Shown here in pieces: positions 1 through 5,949 of a DNA stretch of 6,775 nucleotides. The translations under genes were made by a program, and so were the position numbers. The DNA is from Chloroflexia bacterium (lineage in GTDB: Bacteria; Chloroflexota; Chloroflexia; Thermomicrobiales; UBA6265), in NCBI GenBank assembly GCA_013698305.1, contig JACCVC010000288.1, positions 1 to 6,775 on the forward strand, read 5' to 3'. Positions within the stretch are counted from its first letter, which is position 1. Each line of letters begins with the position of its first letter. Below the pieces are notes generated by a model. That model searched no databases. It was given only the letters and a program-made list of their open reading frames with translations, and was not told the origin of the DNA.

Positions 1-626
1 GGCTGGTGCGGCTGTTGACAGAGCAGGGGATGGAGGTGGTGGCTGCGGTCGGTGGTCCCGATGAGTTGATCGAGGCGACCACCAGGCTCCGGCCGGATAT
101 CTCGATCGTCGATGTCCGCATGCCTCCAACCTTTCGGGAAGAGGGCTTGAAGGCGGCAATCGCCATCCGCCGCGCACTGCCGGGCGCGCCGATCCTGGTC
201 TTCTCCCAGTATGTCGAGGAGCGCTATGCCGCCGACCTGATGGAAACCGGCACTCACGGCATCGGGTATTTGCTCAAGGACCGGGTCGCCGACGTGCGAG
301 ACTTCATCGGCGCGATCCGGCAGGTGGCGGCGGGCGGCACCGTGCTGGATCCGGAAGTGGTCACCCAACTGGTCACCCGCCGAAGACGGGACGATCGGAT
401 CGCCAGGCTCACCCAGCGCGAGCGGGAGGTGTTGTCGCTGATGGCGGAAGGGCGCACCAACAGCGCCATCGCCAACGCCATGTTCGTCTCCGAGGGCACC
501 GTGGAGAAGCATATCCGCGGCATCTTCGGCAAGCTCGGCCTGGACGACTCGATCAAGGACCATCGCCGGGTGTTGGCGGTGCTGACCTACCTCAACCCCG
601 CCAACGAGAAACCCAACCACCACTGA
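1..626 (+). CDS. NarL/LuxR-type response regulator, 5' end cut by window edge
   Basis: This is a two-component response regulator that should switch on or off target promoters after phosphorylation by a histidine kinase not present here. The frame is open from base 3, and the first GTG (base 6) is not the true start: about 20 residues carrying the acidic pair of the receiver domain are missing to the left. Counting from that GTG, the phospho-acceptor is D36 in SIVDVRMPP (bases 111-113), the conserved Ser is S67 in VFSQY, and the conserved Lys is K91 in LLKDR. A linker with an RRRRDD stretch follows, then a GerE/LuxR helix-turn-helix at about 135-195 (LTQREREVLSLMAEGRTN, VSEGTVEKHI). The protein ends NPANEKPNHH; these last codons also form one arm of a strong stem-loop. 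The family is certain; the stimulus and targets cannot be told. Confidence 0.93.
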   Translation, partial: LVRLLTEQGMEVVAAVGGPDELIEATTRLRPDISIVDVRMPPTFREEGLKAAIAIRRALPGAPILVFSQYVEERYAADLMETGTHGIGYLLKDRVADVRDFIGAIRQVAAGGTVLDPEVVTQLVTRRRRDDRIARLTQREREVLSLMAEGRTNSAIANAMFVSEGTVEKHIRGIFGKLGLDDSIKDHRRVLAVLTYLNPANEKPNHH

Positions 627-653
627 TCGCAGCGGTGGTTGGGTTTCTCGTTG
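602..653. terminator. Perfect 20-bp stem-loop between convergent genes, overlapping a stop codon
   Basis: Bases 602-621 pair perfectly with 634-653. After one mismatch (A622/C633), CTG/CAG (623-625 with 630-632) adds three more pairs, leaving an ATCG loop. The left arm lies in the last codons of the response regulator, and its TGA (624-626) sits at the loop. The convergent secreted-protein gene stops at 696. A strong hairpin between convergent stops suggests a bidirectional terminator. No T-run follows on either strand, so it is not a textbook intrinsic terminator; it may instead be a 3'-end stabilising or Rho-assisted structure. Confidence 0.75.
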
Positions 654-695
654 AGCACATTCGTCACAAAGTGCGGATTTCTTCGCTGCTGTTCC

Positions 696-1637
696 CTATT
701 CCTCAGTCGGAACCGCCGTCGGGTCGGCTGGTGAATCAACCGTTGGGTCGGCTGGTGAATCAACCGTTGGGTCGGCTGTGGGATCCACCGTCGGGTCGAC
801 TGTAGGGTCAACCGTTGGATCAGGGGTCGGTTCGACCGTCGCGCTGGCGGTTGGCTCAGTCGTGGGTTCCGTCGTCGGGGACCCGGCTGGCGCTTCGGTC
901 GGGGCAGGCGGCGGTGGTGGTGGCGACGTTGGGATGAGCGTTGGCACAAAGACCGGATCGGTCGCGGTTTCCACGGTGACGGTCGCTTCCGGGGTTGCCG
1001 CGACCGCGGCAGCAAGCTCGATCTCGAAGACGTAAACGCGAACCAGCGTCAAGCTCGCCTGTTGCTCCCGATCACCCTCGCCGCTGCCGAAGATCGCGAC
1101 ACCGACATATTGAACGTCGTCGGCGTCGGAATCCAGGTCATCGGTTTCCGCTTCCGCGTCATCGGTCCCGGCGTCTGTGTCATCCACGCCTGTGTCAGGA
1201 CCATCGGATGGCGTCAGCGCGATGGCGATCTGGCCGTTGACCATGAAGCCGCCCAACTCGCCGCAGGCGACATAGCCATCGTCATCCGCCTGCTCGTCCA
1301 GGATCACCAGTGACAGTGCCTGATCCTGCTGGAACAACGCGTCGATACCGGCCTCGAGATTGACGTCGAGGACAAGCATCTCCTCGACATCCTGGAAGCC
1401 CATGATCTCGGCCTCGGCCTCCATGCCGTCCGCGACTTCCTCGGTGGAGGCAAGGTTCCCGAGTTGGGACACCGGTTCGGCACCCAGGTTATCGCAGGCG
1501 CCCTGGTAGATCGTTACAAACAGCTCGGACTCCAGCACGTCATCGACGTCCGTGTCCTGCGCGAGCGTTCCGGCGACGAGACTCAACGCCGCCAGCATCG
1601 CGATCGTGCCCGCCAACCAATGCTTCGTAATCTTCAT
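696..1637 (-). CDS. Secreted acidic protein with Pro/Thr-rich DPTV repeat tail, function unknown
   Basis: This 313-residue protein is predicted to be exported. Residues 1-26 form a signal peptide: positive start MKITKHW, hydrophobic core, and AxA-like end GTLA before QDTD. The globular part (about 30-205) has two cysteines in recognisable settings, C48 in YQGACDNLG and C125 in GYVACGELGG, which could form a disulfide. A very acidic insert lies at about 145-175, and VGVAIFGSGEGD follows. This pattern resembles a family of small exported Chloroflexota proteins with GxC...YVACGE signatures; that is recall, not a search. From about 206 the chain is low-complexity Pro/Thr/Glu/Asp, ending in DPTV/DSPA repeats (266-305) and PTEE, with no final membrane anchor or sorting motif. 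The tail may be a stalk or wall-spanning segment. The ATG at 1637 has GAAGGGA about 10 nt upstream. An AT-rich patch (about 1710-1735) could hold a promoter, but no clear -35/-10 pair is visible. Confidence 0.85.
   Translation of the reverse strand: MKITKHWLAGTIAMLAALSLVAGTLAQDTDVDDVLESELFVTIYQGACDNLGAEPVSQLGNLASTEEVADGMEAEAEIMGFQDVEEMLVLDVNLEAGIDALFQQDQALSLVILDEQADDDGYVACGELGGFMVNGQIAIALTPSDGPDTGVDDTDAGTDDAEAETDDLDSDADDVQYVGVAIFGSGEGDREQQASLTLVRVYVFEIELAAAVAATPEATVTVETATDPVFVPTLIPTSPPPPPPAPTEAPAGSPTTEPTTEPTASATVEPTPDPTVDPTVDPTVDPTADPTVDSPADPTVDSPADPTAVPTEE
721..840 (-). repeat. Five tandem 24-bp coding repeats (DPTVDSPA/DPTVDPTV)
   Basis: Five head-to-tail 24-bp units begin at 721, 745, 769, 793 and 817. 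The first two are identical base for base; the third to fifth diverge but keep the 12-bp sub-period (four residues, DPTV-like). They lie in frame inside the secreted protein's tail, so copy-number change would lengthen or shorten the tail without a frameshift. The exact duplication of units one and two points to recent expansion by slippage or unequal exchange. Confidence 0.9.
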
Positions 1638-1777
1638 GAATCCGGGATCCCTTCTGAAATGCGTGCGTCCATTGCGTTGTCGCCATCGCGGGCTGTGTGG
1701 ACACGCGCCAATACAATACAGTGTTCAATCATACAGGACGCGCACGCCTTCTGATTCCGGAGTGATGTCGTAAAAGG

Positions 1778-3811
1778 CTATCGCGCGACCGTCGGCATCG
1801 AGCCCGGCATCGTGGTCGTCGCCTGTCCGAACGCAGGCTCCCGTTGCAAGCGAAAAACAATCCGGCCGCGCAGCAGGCGTAACCCGTTCAACACCACGAT
1901 GATGGTGCTGCCCTCGTGCCCGATGACGCCTAGCGGCAGCGGGATACCGACGCTCAACGTAGACCCGATCAGCACGACGATGACCACCAGCGAGAAGCCG
2001 ATATTCCAGCGGATGGTGGTCCGCGTGCGGCGGCTCAGGTTGATGGCGTAGGGCAGGCGGTGCAGATCGTCCTGCATCAGCACCACATCGGCGGTTTCCA
2101 GCGCGACATCGATACCGCGCCCACCCATCGCGATGCCGATGTCGGCCAGCGCCAGCGCCGGAGCGTCATTCACGCCATCGCCAACCATCACCACGCCGAC
2201 CTCACGTCGCAGGGTTTCGACTTGGGCAAGCTTTTGATCCGGCAGCAGATTGGCGTGAACCTCATCGATGCCGACCTGACGAGCGACCGCCTGGGCCACC
2301 TTGTCGTTGTCCCCGGTCAGCATCACCATGCGGGTGATGCCCAGGTTGCGGAGATCAGCAACCACCTGCGCTGCTTCCGGCCTGACCACGTCGGCGGCGG
2401 CGATCACCCCAGCGGCGCGGCCGTCGACCGCCACCAGCATCGCTGTCTTGCCGTCCTCACCAAGCGTATCGAGCGCCGTGCGCATCGGACCGGGAATGTC
2501 GATCTCATGCTGCGCCATCAGGGCGGCGGCGCCCACCAGCATTTGCCTGCCGTCGACCTCCGCCCTGACACCCAGGCCTGGCATCGACTCGAATGCCGCC
2601 ACCTCGGGAAGCTGTATGCCCCGCTGCCGGGCTTTATCGACGATCGCTCGCGCCAGCGGATGTTCCGACAGCGATTCGATCGCCGCCACCTGTCGCAACA
2701 GGTCCGATTCCTCGATTCCGGAGGTGGTAATGATATCGGTCACGCGCGGCTCACCGACTGTCAGCGTGCCGGTCTTGTCGAACGCGACGGTCGTCACCGA
2801 GCCGAGATCCTCCAGGTAGTTGCCGCCCTTGACGAGAATGCCGTTGCGAGCGGCGTTGGCGAGACCGGACAATGTCGCGGCGGGCGTCGAGATCACCAGC
2901 GCGCAGGGGGAGGCGACCACCAGCAGCGTCATCGAGCGATAAAAGGCATCGCCAGCATCACTGCCAATCAGTGCTGAGCTGAACCCGAGCAGCGCCGAGG
3001 CGGCGATCACGCCGATCGCGTAGGTTCCTTCGAAGGCGTCGGTGAAGCGTTGGGTGCGGCTCTTCTGGTCGCGGGCGGATTCGACCATGCGGACGATCTT
3101 CGCCAGCGTGCTCTCCGACGGCAGCCGCACGATCTCGGCGGTCAGCGCTCCGGTGCCGTTGATCGTGCCCGAAAAGAGGTTGTCACCGACGCCACGCTCG
3201 ACCGGGATCGACTCGCCGGTGATCGCCGACTGATCGACGGAGGATTGTCCGTCCACGACCCGAGAGTCCGCGGGCACCTGTCCGCCGGGCCGGATCAGCA
3301 CCCGGTCACCAGTTTGTAGCTGGTCGACCGATACGACCTCGACCGATCCGTCGGGCGTGATCCAGTTGGCCTCATCGGGACTCAGCTCCATCAACGCCTG
3401 GACGGCGTTGCGCGTGCGGTCCAGAGCGTGGTGTTCGAGCGCGTTGGAGGAGGAGAACAGCGCCAGCAGCACCGCTCCCTCGACCCACGCCCCCAGCGAC
3501 GCCGCTCCCAGCGCAGCCAGCACCATCAGCAGGTCGACGTTGACGTGACCCTCGAACAGGTCGGCGATCGCCTCCCTGGTGGCGTCGGTACCGCCCGCCA
3601 GATAGGCAAGGACGTAGAGTCCCAACACCGAATACGGTAGGGCAGGGGTAAGGAGCTCCAGCCCGAACGCCAGAATGGTGAAGGCCCATGCCAGGATGGC
3701 GGCCACGACCAGACGCTGCTCGTTGAGTCGTTGCAACCATTCGAGGGGGACGGCCCGCTCGGCGCGAGTTGGGCCGTTTCGTCCCACTTCAATGACATTG
3801 CTCTCTGCCAT
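1778..3811 (-). CDS. P1B-4-type heavy-metal-exporting P-type ATPase (CtpD/CoaT/PfeT-like)
   Basis: This inner-membrane pump uses ATP to export a divalent metal. From the chosen start it has 677 residues. In order: a short N-terminus with no HMA or His-rich metal-binding domain; two helix pairs (about 33-73 and 90-123); actuator loop with TGES at 198-201; the metal-site helix with Ser-Pro-Cys at 301-303; the phosphorylated Asp345 in DKTGTLT; the His-Pro pair at 384-385 (SEHPLA); TGDN at 499-502; GDGVNDAP at 544-551; and two last helices carrying HEGST at 632-636. SPC plus HEGxT defines subgroup P1B-4, whose members export Co2+, Fe2+ or Zn2+; CPC would mark Cu or Zn/Cd pumps. All catalytic motifs are intact. 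The start is the ATG at 3811 because AAGGGGG (3824-3818) lies 6 nt upstream. The open frame runs on to 3892, but that stretch contains the operator. The exact metal cannot be read from sequence. Confidence 0.93.
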   Translation of the reverse strand: MAESNVIEVGRNGPTRAERAVPLEWLQRLNEQRLVVAAILAWAFTILAFGLELLTPALPYSVLGLYVLAYLAGGTDATREAIADLFEGHVNVDLLMVLAALGAASLGAWVEGAVLLALFSSSNALEHHALDRTRNAVQALMELSPDEANWITPDGSVEVVSVDQLQTGDRVLIRPGGQVPADSRVVDGQSSVDQSAITGESIPVERGVGDNLFSGTINGTGALTAEIVRLPSESTLAKIVRMVESARDQKSRTQRFTDAFEGTYAIGVIAASALLGFSSALIGSDAGDAFYRSMTLLVVASPCALVISTPAATLSGLANAARNGILVKGGNYLEDLGSVTTVAFDKTGTLTVGEPRVTDIITTSGIEESDLLRQVAAIESLSEHPLARAIVDKARQRGIQLPEVAAFESMPGLGVRAEVDGRQMLVGAAALMAQHEIDIPGPMRTALDTLGEDGKTAMLVAVDGRAAGVIAAADVVRPEAAQVVADLRNLGITRMVMLTGDNDKVAQAVARQVGIDEVHANLLPDQKLAQVETLRREVGVVMVGDGVNDAPALALADIGIAMGGRGIDVALETADVVLMQDDLHRLPYAINLSRRTRTTIRWNIGFSLVVIVVLIGSTLSVGIPLPLGVIGHEGSTIIVVLNGLRLLRGRIVFRLQREPAFGQATTTMPGSMPTVAR

Positions 3812-3817
3812 GCCGAT

Positions 3818-3824
3818 CCCCCTT
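3818..3824 (-). promoter_or_regulatory. Shine-Dalgarno site that fixes the ATPase start
   Basis: On the minus strand this reads AAGGGGG, 6 nt before the ATG at 3811-3809. The in-frame ATGs further up (up to 3892) have no comparable site and fall within the operator region. The SD therefore favours a protein beginning MAESNVIEVG. Confidence 0.8.
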
Positions 3825-3868
3825 CGCCATCGCGCCGAAACGTCGCCAATTCGACGTGCCACACCGTA

Positions 3869-3887
3869 GATGAGAATCATTCTCATC
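3869..3887. promoter_or_regulatory. Fur-family operator (perfect 19-bp palindrome) of the metal ATPase
   Basis: GATGAGAATCATTCTCATC is a perfect inverted repeat with nine-base arms around C3878. Its core TGAGAAT-C-ATTCTCA has the 7-1-7 form recognised by Fur, Zur and PerR proteins and differs from the canonical TGATAATCATTATCA at only two symmetric positions. It lies just downstream of the ATPase -10 box, at about +4 to +22 of the expected transcript, where a bound protein would block RNA polymerase. Which metal or peroxide sensor binds cannot be told; no regulator gene is in the window. Confidence 0.8.
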
Positions 3888-3898
3888 ACCATGGAGCA

Positions 3899-3907
3899 AT
3901 TATAGCA
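3899..3907 (-). promoter_or_regulatory. Extended -10 promoter of the metal ATPase
   Basis: The minus strand reads TGCTATAAT, a consensus TATAAT (3904-3899) with the upstream TGn that marks an extended -10 element. No good -35 hexamer lies 17-18 bases upstream, which the extended motif can offset. Transcription would begin at about 3890-3892 and give a leader of about 80 nt before the ATG at 3811. Confidence 0.7.
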
Positions 3908-3922
3908 GGAGCGAATCCTACA

Positions 3923-3937
3923 TGCGACTTATTCTCA
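3923..3937. promoter_or_regulatory. Possible second, half-conserved Fur-type site over the -35 region
   Basis: On the minus strand TGAGAAT-A-AGTCGCA keeps one half-site (TGAGAAT) identical to the main operator, while the other half is degraded. Its centre (3930) is 52 bp from the operator centre (3878), close to five helical turns, so two bound dimers would lie on the same face of the DNA and bracket the promoter. One seven-base match alone could be chance. Confidence 0.35.
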
Positions 3938-4291
3938 TGTTGATCGGGACGACGGGCCACCACGCTTTGGCGGAACCGCAAATGACCTTGGCGTATCGCC
4001 GGAAGCTGTCATCTCCTGTAGCCTCGACCCGAAAGTGGTCGAGGTCGAACCGAAATCAAGGTTTATCTTCCGATGAATGGTCACAAGCGGCATCTGCGGA
4101 AGAGCGCATCGACGATCACAACGACCACCCCGTCCACTTTCGAGTCGGGGCTACCTGATCGCGGCGCTGGATTCAACTTGCGTTGTTCGTTCCGGAACCC
4201 CACGGAATCCCGATCTCGCATTGCGTCAAGAGTTCTGGGCATATGCGACAATCCGCACCACAAGGGCTGGCAATGAATTGGGAGGCAAATT
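3938..4291. other. Non-coding stretch between ATPase promoter and DUF3830 gene
   Basis: No convincing gene was found on either strand; the short open frames here lack ribosome sites and family resemblance. It holds a perfect 8-bp hairpin (CCTCGACC 4022-4029 with GGTCGAGG 4037-4044, seven-base loop). It also holds a longer-range inverted repeat: 4025-4038 matches the reverse complement of 4134-4147 at 13 of 14 positions. The region must contain the promoter of the gene at 4292, but no clear -35/-10 pair stands out. A TTGCGT at 4221-4226 is only a weak candidate. Confidence 0.6.
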
Positions 4292-4705
4292 GTGATCACG
4301 ATTACTGTGGGAGACCTTGTGTTCCGCGCCAGGCTGGAAGATGCAGCGCTGAAGAGTGTAGCTGCGTTCGAGGCGCTGTTGCCCTGTGAGCAGCCGTTGA
4401 TCCAGGCTCGGTGGAGCGGGGAAGCGGCGTGGGTACCGCTGGGAAATCTCGACTTGGGCCTTGCTGCCGAGAACGCAACCAGCTATCCCTCGCCGGGCGA
4501 GGTCCTGCTGTATCCGGGTGGCTTCAGCGAGACCGAGATCCTGGTGCCCTACGGTCGGACCTGTTTCGCCAGCACGCTCGGCCAACTGGCGGGGAACCAC
4601 TTCCTCACCATTGTCGAGGGCAAAGAACAGCTACGGGAGCTGGGTCGCAGGGTGGTCTGGGAGGGAGCGCAGACGATCCGATTCGAGCGAGCGTCAACGT
4701 CGTGA
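4292..4705 (+). CDS. DUF3830 family protein (cyclophilin-like fold)
   Basis: This 137-residue soluble protein has no signal peptide or membrane segment. It is recognised by the spaced conserved motifs of DUF3830: ARWSG at 39-43, ENATSYPSPG at 60-69, LLYPGG at 72-77, YG at 87-88, GNHFLTIVEG at 101-110 and GRRVVWEGAQ at 118-127. Its length fits that of the family. Members are thought to have a cyclophilin-like beta-barrel, but no reaction is established to my knowledge, and prolyl isomerase activity should not be assumed. The start is GTG at 4292, supported by GGAGG at 4281-4285 six bases upstream. It stands alone on its strand and converges with the XRE gene, so the context gives no clue to its substrate. 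The assignment is from motif memory. Confidence 0.8.
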   Translation: MITITVGDLVFRARLEDAALKSVAAFEALLPCEQPLIQARWSGEAAWVPLGNLDLGLAAENATSYPSPGEVLLYPGGFSETEILVPYGRTCFASTLGQLAGNHFLTIVEGKEQLRELGRRVVWEGAQTIRFERASTS

Positions 4706-4709
4706 GCGA

Positions 4710-4736
4710 GTAGGGCAGACACGGGGTCTGCCCTAC
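4710..4736. terminator. 11-bp perfect stem-loop between convergent genes, REP-like
   Basis: GTAGGGCAGAC (4710-4720) pairs perfectly with GTCTGCCCTAC (4726-4736) around an ACGGG loop. It starts five bases after the DUF3830 stop, and its right arm contains the TAG stop of the convergent XRE gene (4735-4733). Its position suits a bidirectional terminator, although no T-run follows. The same AGGGCAGAC...GTCTGCC pair recurs at 6118-6138, so it is probably a copy of a dispersed palindromic repeat serving as a transcript end. Confidence 0.65.
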
Positions 4737-5212
4737 GTGTCGGCGGGAGTTTGGTGAGGTTGCATTCGATGGAGCCTACCGTGGGACGCCGCCACCCGGA
4801 GCATGGTGCGGATTTCCCGGCAAACCGCCGGCGGCAGGGACGGGTCCGCGAGCAACGTGGCGATTTCGACCAGGTCAGGGTCATCCCATGTATCAGAACG
4901 GTATCCTGCCGCCGCCAGCAACCGGTCGCGGTCCGTCATCGGCAGCGCCATCGCGTCTGCCATCTGCGCCACGGTCTCGCGCTCAGGTGCGCGGCTACCC
5001 TGCTCCAACCGGGTAATCGTGCTGGGATCGAACGCTGACCGCTTCGCCAGATCCGCCTTGCTCCAGCCACGCACACTTCGAAGGTGCTGGAGGAGTATCG
5101 GGAACGTCGTCGCGACCGGATGACCGACGGACGGGGAAACGCGCTCGACGCTATCCTGTGGCGTCGCGTCCCTCGGTGGAGTGTCTGTCTGATGTAGAAC
5201 CTGGTCTTCCAA
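4733..5212 (-). CDS. XRE-family transcriptional regulator
   Basis: This is a small DNA-binding protein of about 159 residues. From the chosen start it has a flexible, polar N-terminus (1-33), a Cro/C1-type helix-turn-helix at about 38-95 (LRSVRGWSKADLAKRS, then FDPSTITRLEQGSRAPERET), and a C-terminal helical part with DRDRLLAAAGY (95-104) and a DPDLVEIATLLADPSLPP segment (111-128). No metallopeptidase or ligand-binding domain follows, so the inducer is unknown. The start is taken as TTG at 5212 because AGGAG lies six bases upstream. An ATG at 5266 (177 aa) is possible but has no ribosome site. The frame stays open to 5530, but that would overlap the start of the divergent GNAT gene. XRE proteins often repress themselves and a divergent neighbour, so GNAT control is a reasonable but unproven guess. 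Confidence 0.85.
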   Translation of the reverse strand: MEDQVLHQTDTPPRDATPQDSVERVSPSVGHPVATTFPILLQHLRSVRGWSKADLAKRSAFDPSTITRLEQGSRAPERETVAQMADAMALPMTDRDRLLAAAGYRSDTWDDPDLVEIATLLADPSLPPAVCREIRTMLRVAASHGRLHRMQPHQTPADT

Positions 5213-5323
5213 CGGTAACTCCTGCGATGCTCGACGCGAACGTACGACGCCGTTATCGAGAAGCATAGCGGAAATCGCGGGGGGCCCACCGTTGGAGATA
5301 GCGCATCGCGGCCATCCGCCTGT

Positions 5324-5332
5324 TGCTACACT
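5324..5332 (+). promoter_or_regulatory. Possible extended -10 promoter for the GNAT gene
   Basis: TGCTACACT fits the TGnTAnnnT form of an extended -10 box and lies 47 bases before the GTG start at 5380. No acceptable -35 hexamer is found at the usual distance. It lies in the 167-bp divergent spacer shared with the XRE gene. Confidence 0.3.
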
Positions 5333-5379
5333 GGCGCAGACGACATTGATGAGAAGCAGAACAACATGGAGGAACACGG

Positions 5380-5949
5380 GTGGCGAGGTATTGGGAAGGG
5401 AAGCTGATTCGCCTGCGCGGCGTTGAGCCGACCGATGTTGATGGGCACTATGAGGTCGACCAGGAGGATGACATCTCCCGGTTTCAATGGGTAATGAATC
5501 CTCCGACTTCGCGCGCACGGACTGAGGCATGGGCGAACGAGAAGGCGAAGGAAGGCGCCAAGGGTCATGACTTCACGGCGCAGATGGAGACGCTCGAGGA
5601 CGGGACATTTGTCGGAAGCATCGCCACCCACCATTGCGACCAGCGAGCGGGCGTGTTCAGCTACGGGCTGCATGTTGAGGAGCAGTATCGGGGAAAGGGG
5701 TATGCCAAAGAGGCGATCTGCCTGATCCTGCGGTACTTCTTCCAGGAGCTGCGCTACCAGAAGTGCAACGTCGAGGCGATGGAGATCAACCCTGGGTCAC
5801 AGCGCCTGCACGAAAAGCTCGGCTTCCAGACCGAGGGGCGTCGTCGCCGGGTGACATACACCGACGGCAAGCACAGCGACATGATCGAGTACGGCATGAC
5901 ATTGGAGGAGTTCCGGGACCAGCATCCAGACTACTGGCGGGAGGAATGA
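5380..5949 (+). CDS. GNAT N-acetyltransferase, RimJ/RimL type
   Basis: This 189-residue cytosolic enzyme should transfer an acetyl group from acetyl-CoA to an amine; the acceptor may be a protein N-terminus or a small molecule. The N-terminal KLIRLRGVEPTDVDGHYE (8-25) is typical of the RimJ/RimL group. The acetyl-CoA pyrophosphate loop is Q102-Y103-R104-G105-K106-G107-Y108-A109, preceded by the strand SYGLHVEE (94-101). The later NPGSQRLHEKLGF (137-149) is the usual motif B, after which comes a strand ending in IEYGMT. Nothing is missing and the length is normal. The start is GTG at 5380 with GGAGG at 5368-5372, seven bases upstream. The gene diverges from the XRE regulator. The sequence does not point to antibiotic resistance; the substrate is unknown. 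Confidence 0.93.
   Translation: MARYWEGKLIRLRGVEPTDVDGHYEVDQEDDISRFQWVMNPPTSRARTEAWANEKAKEGAKGHDFTAQMETLEDGTFVGSIATHHCDQRAGVFSYGLHVEEQYRGKGYAKEAICLILRYFFQELRYQKCNVEAMEINPGSQRLHEKLGFQTEGRRRRVTYTDGKHSDMIEYGMTLEEFRDQHPDYWREE

Noticed and set aside
721..840. CRISPR-like repeats
   Set aside because: The 24-bp units are directly adjacent with no spacers and lie in frame within a coding region.
587..1015. Minus-strand Arg/Pro/Gln-rich open frame
   Set aside because: It is an out-of-frame reading of the DPTV repeats of the secreted protein and has no start signal.
778..1035. Plus-strand Gly/Ser/Val repeat protein
   Set aside because: It is an antisense reading of the same coding repeats.
1691..1709. 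Short imperfect hairpin (GTGT-gg-ACAC) between the ATPase and secreted-protein genes
   Set aside because: Four base pairs plus a broken extension, with no T-run; too weak to call a terminator.
2060..2977. Long plus-strand open frame (305 codons) opposite the ATPase gene
   Set aside because: It is antisense to a gene with all catalytic motifs intact. Its His/Arg/Gln-rich composition is that of an antisense shadow in GC-rich DNA, and it has no family signature.
3922..4299. Several short open frames on both strands of the gene-free stretch
   Set aside because: None has a ribosome site, domain signature or plausible composition, and they overlap one another.
5213..5530. N-terminal extension of the XRE regulator by up to 106 codons
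   Set aside because: It would overlap the divergent acetyltransferase start, lacks a ribosome site, and reads as low-complexity antisense sequence before the helix-turn-helix part.
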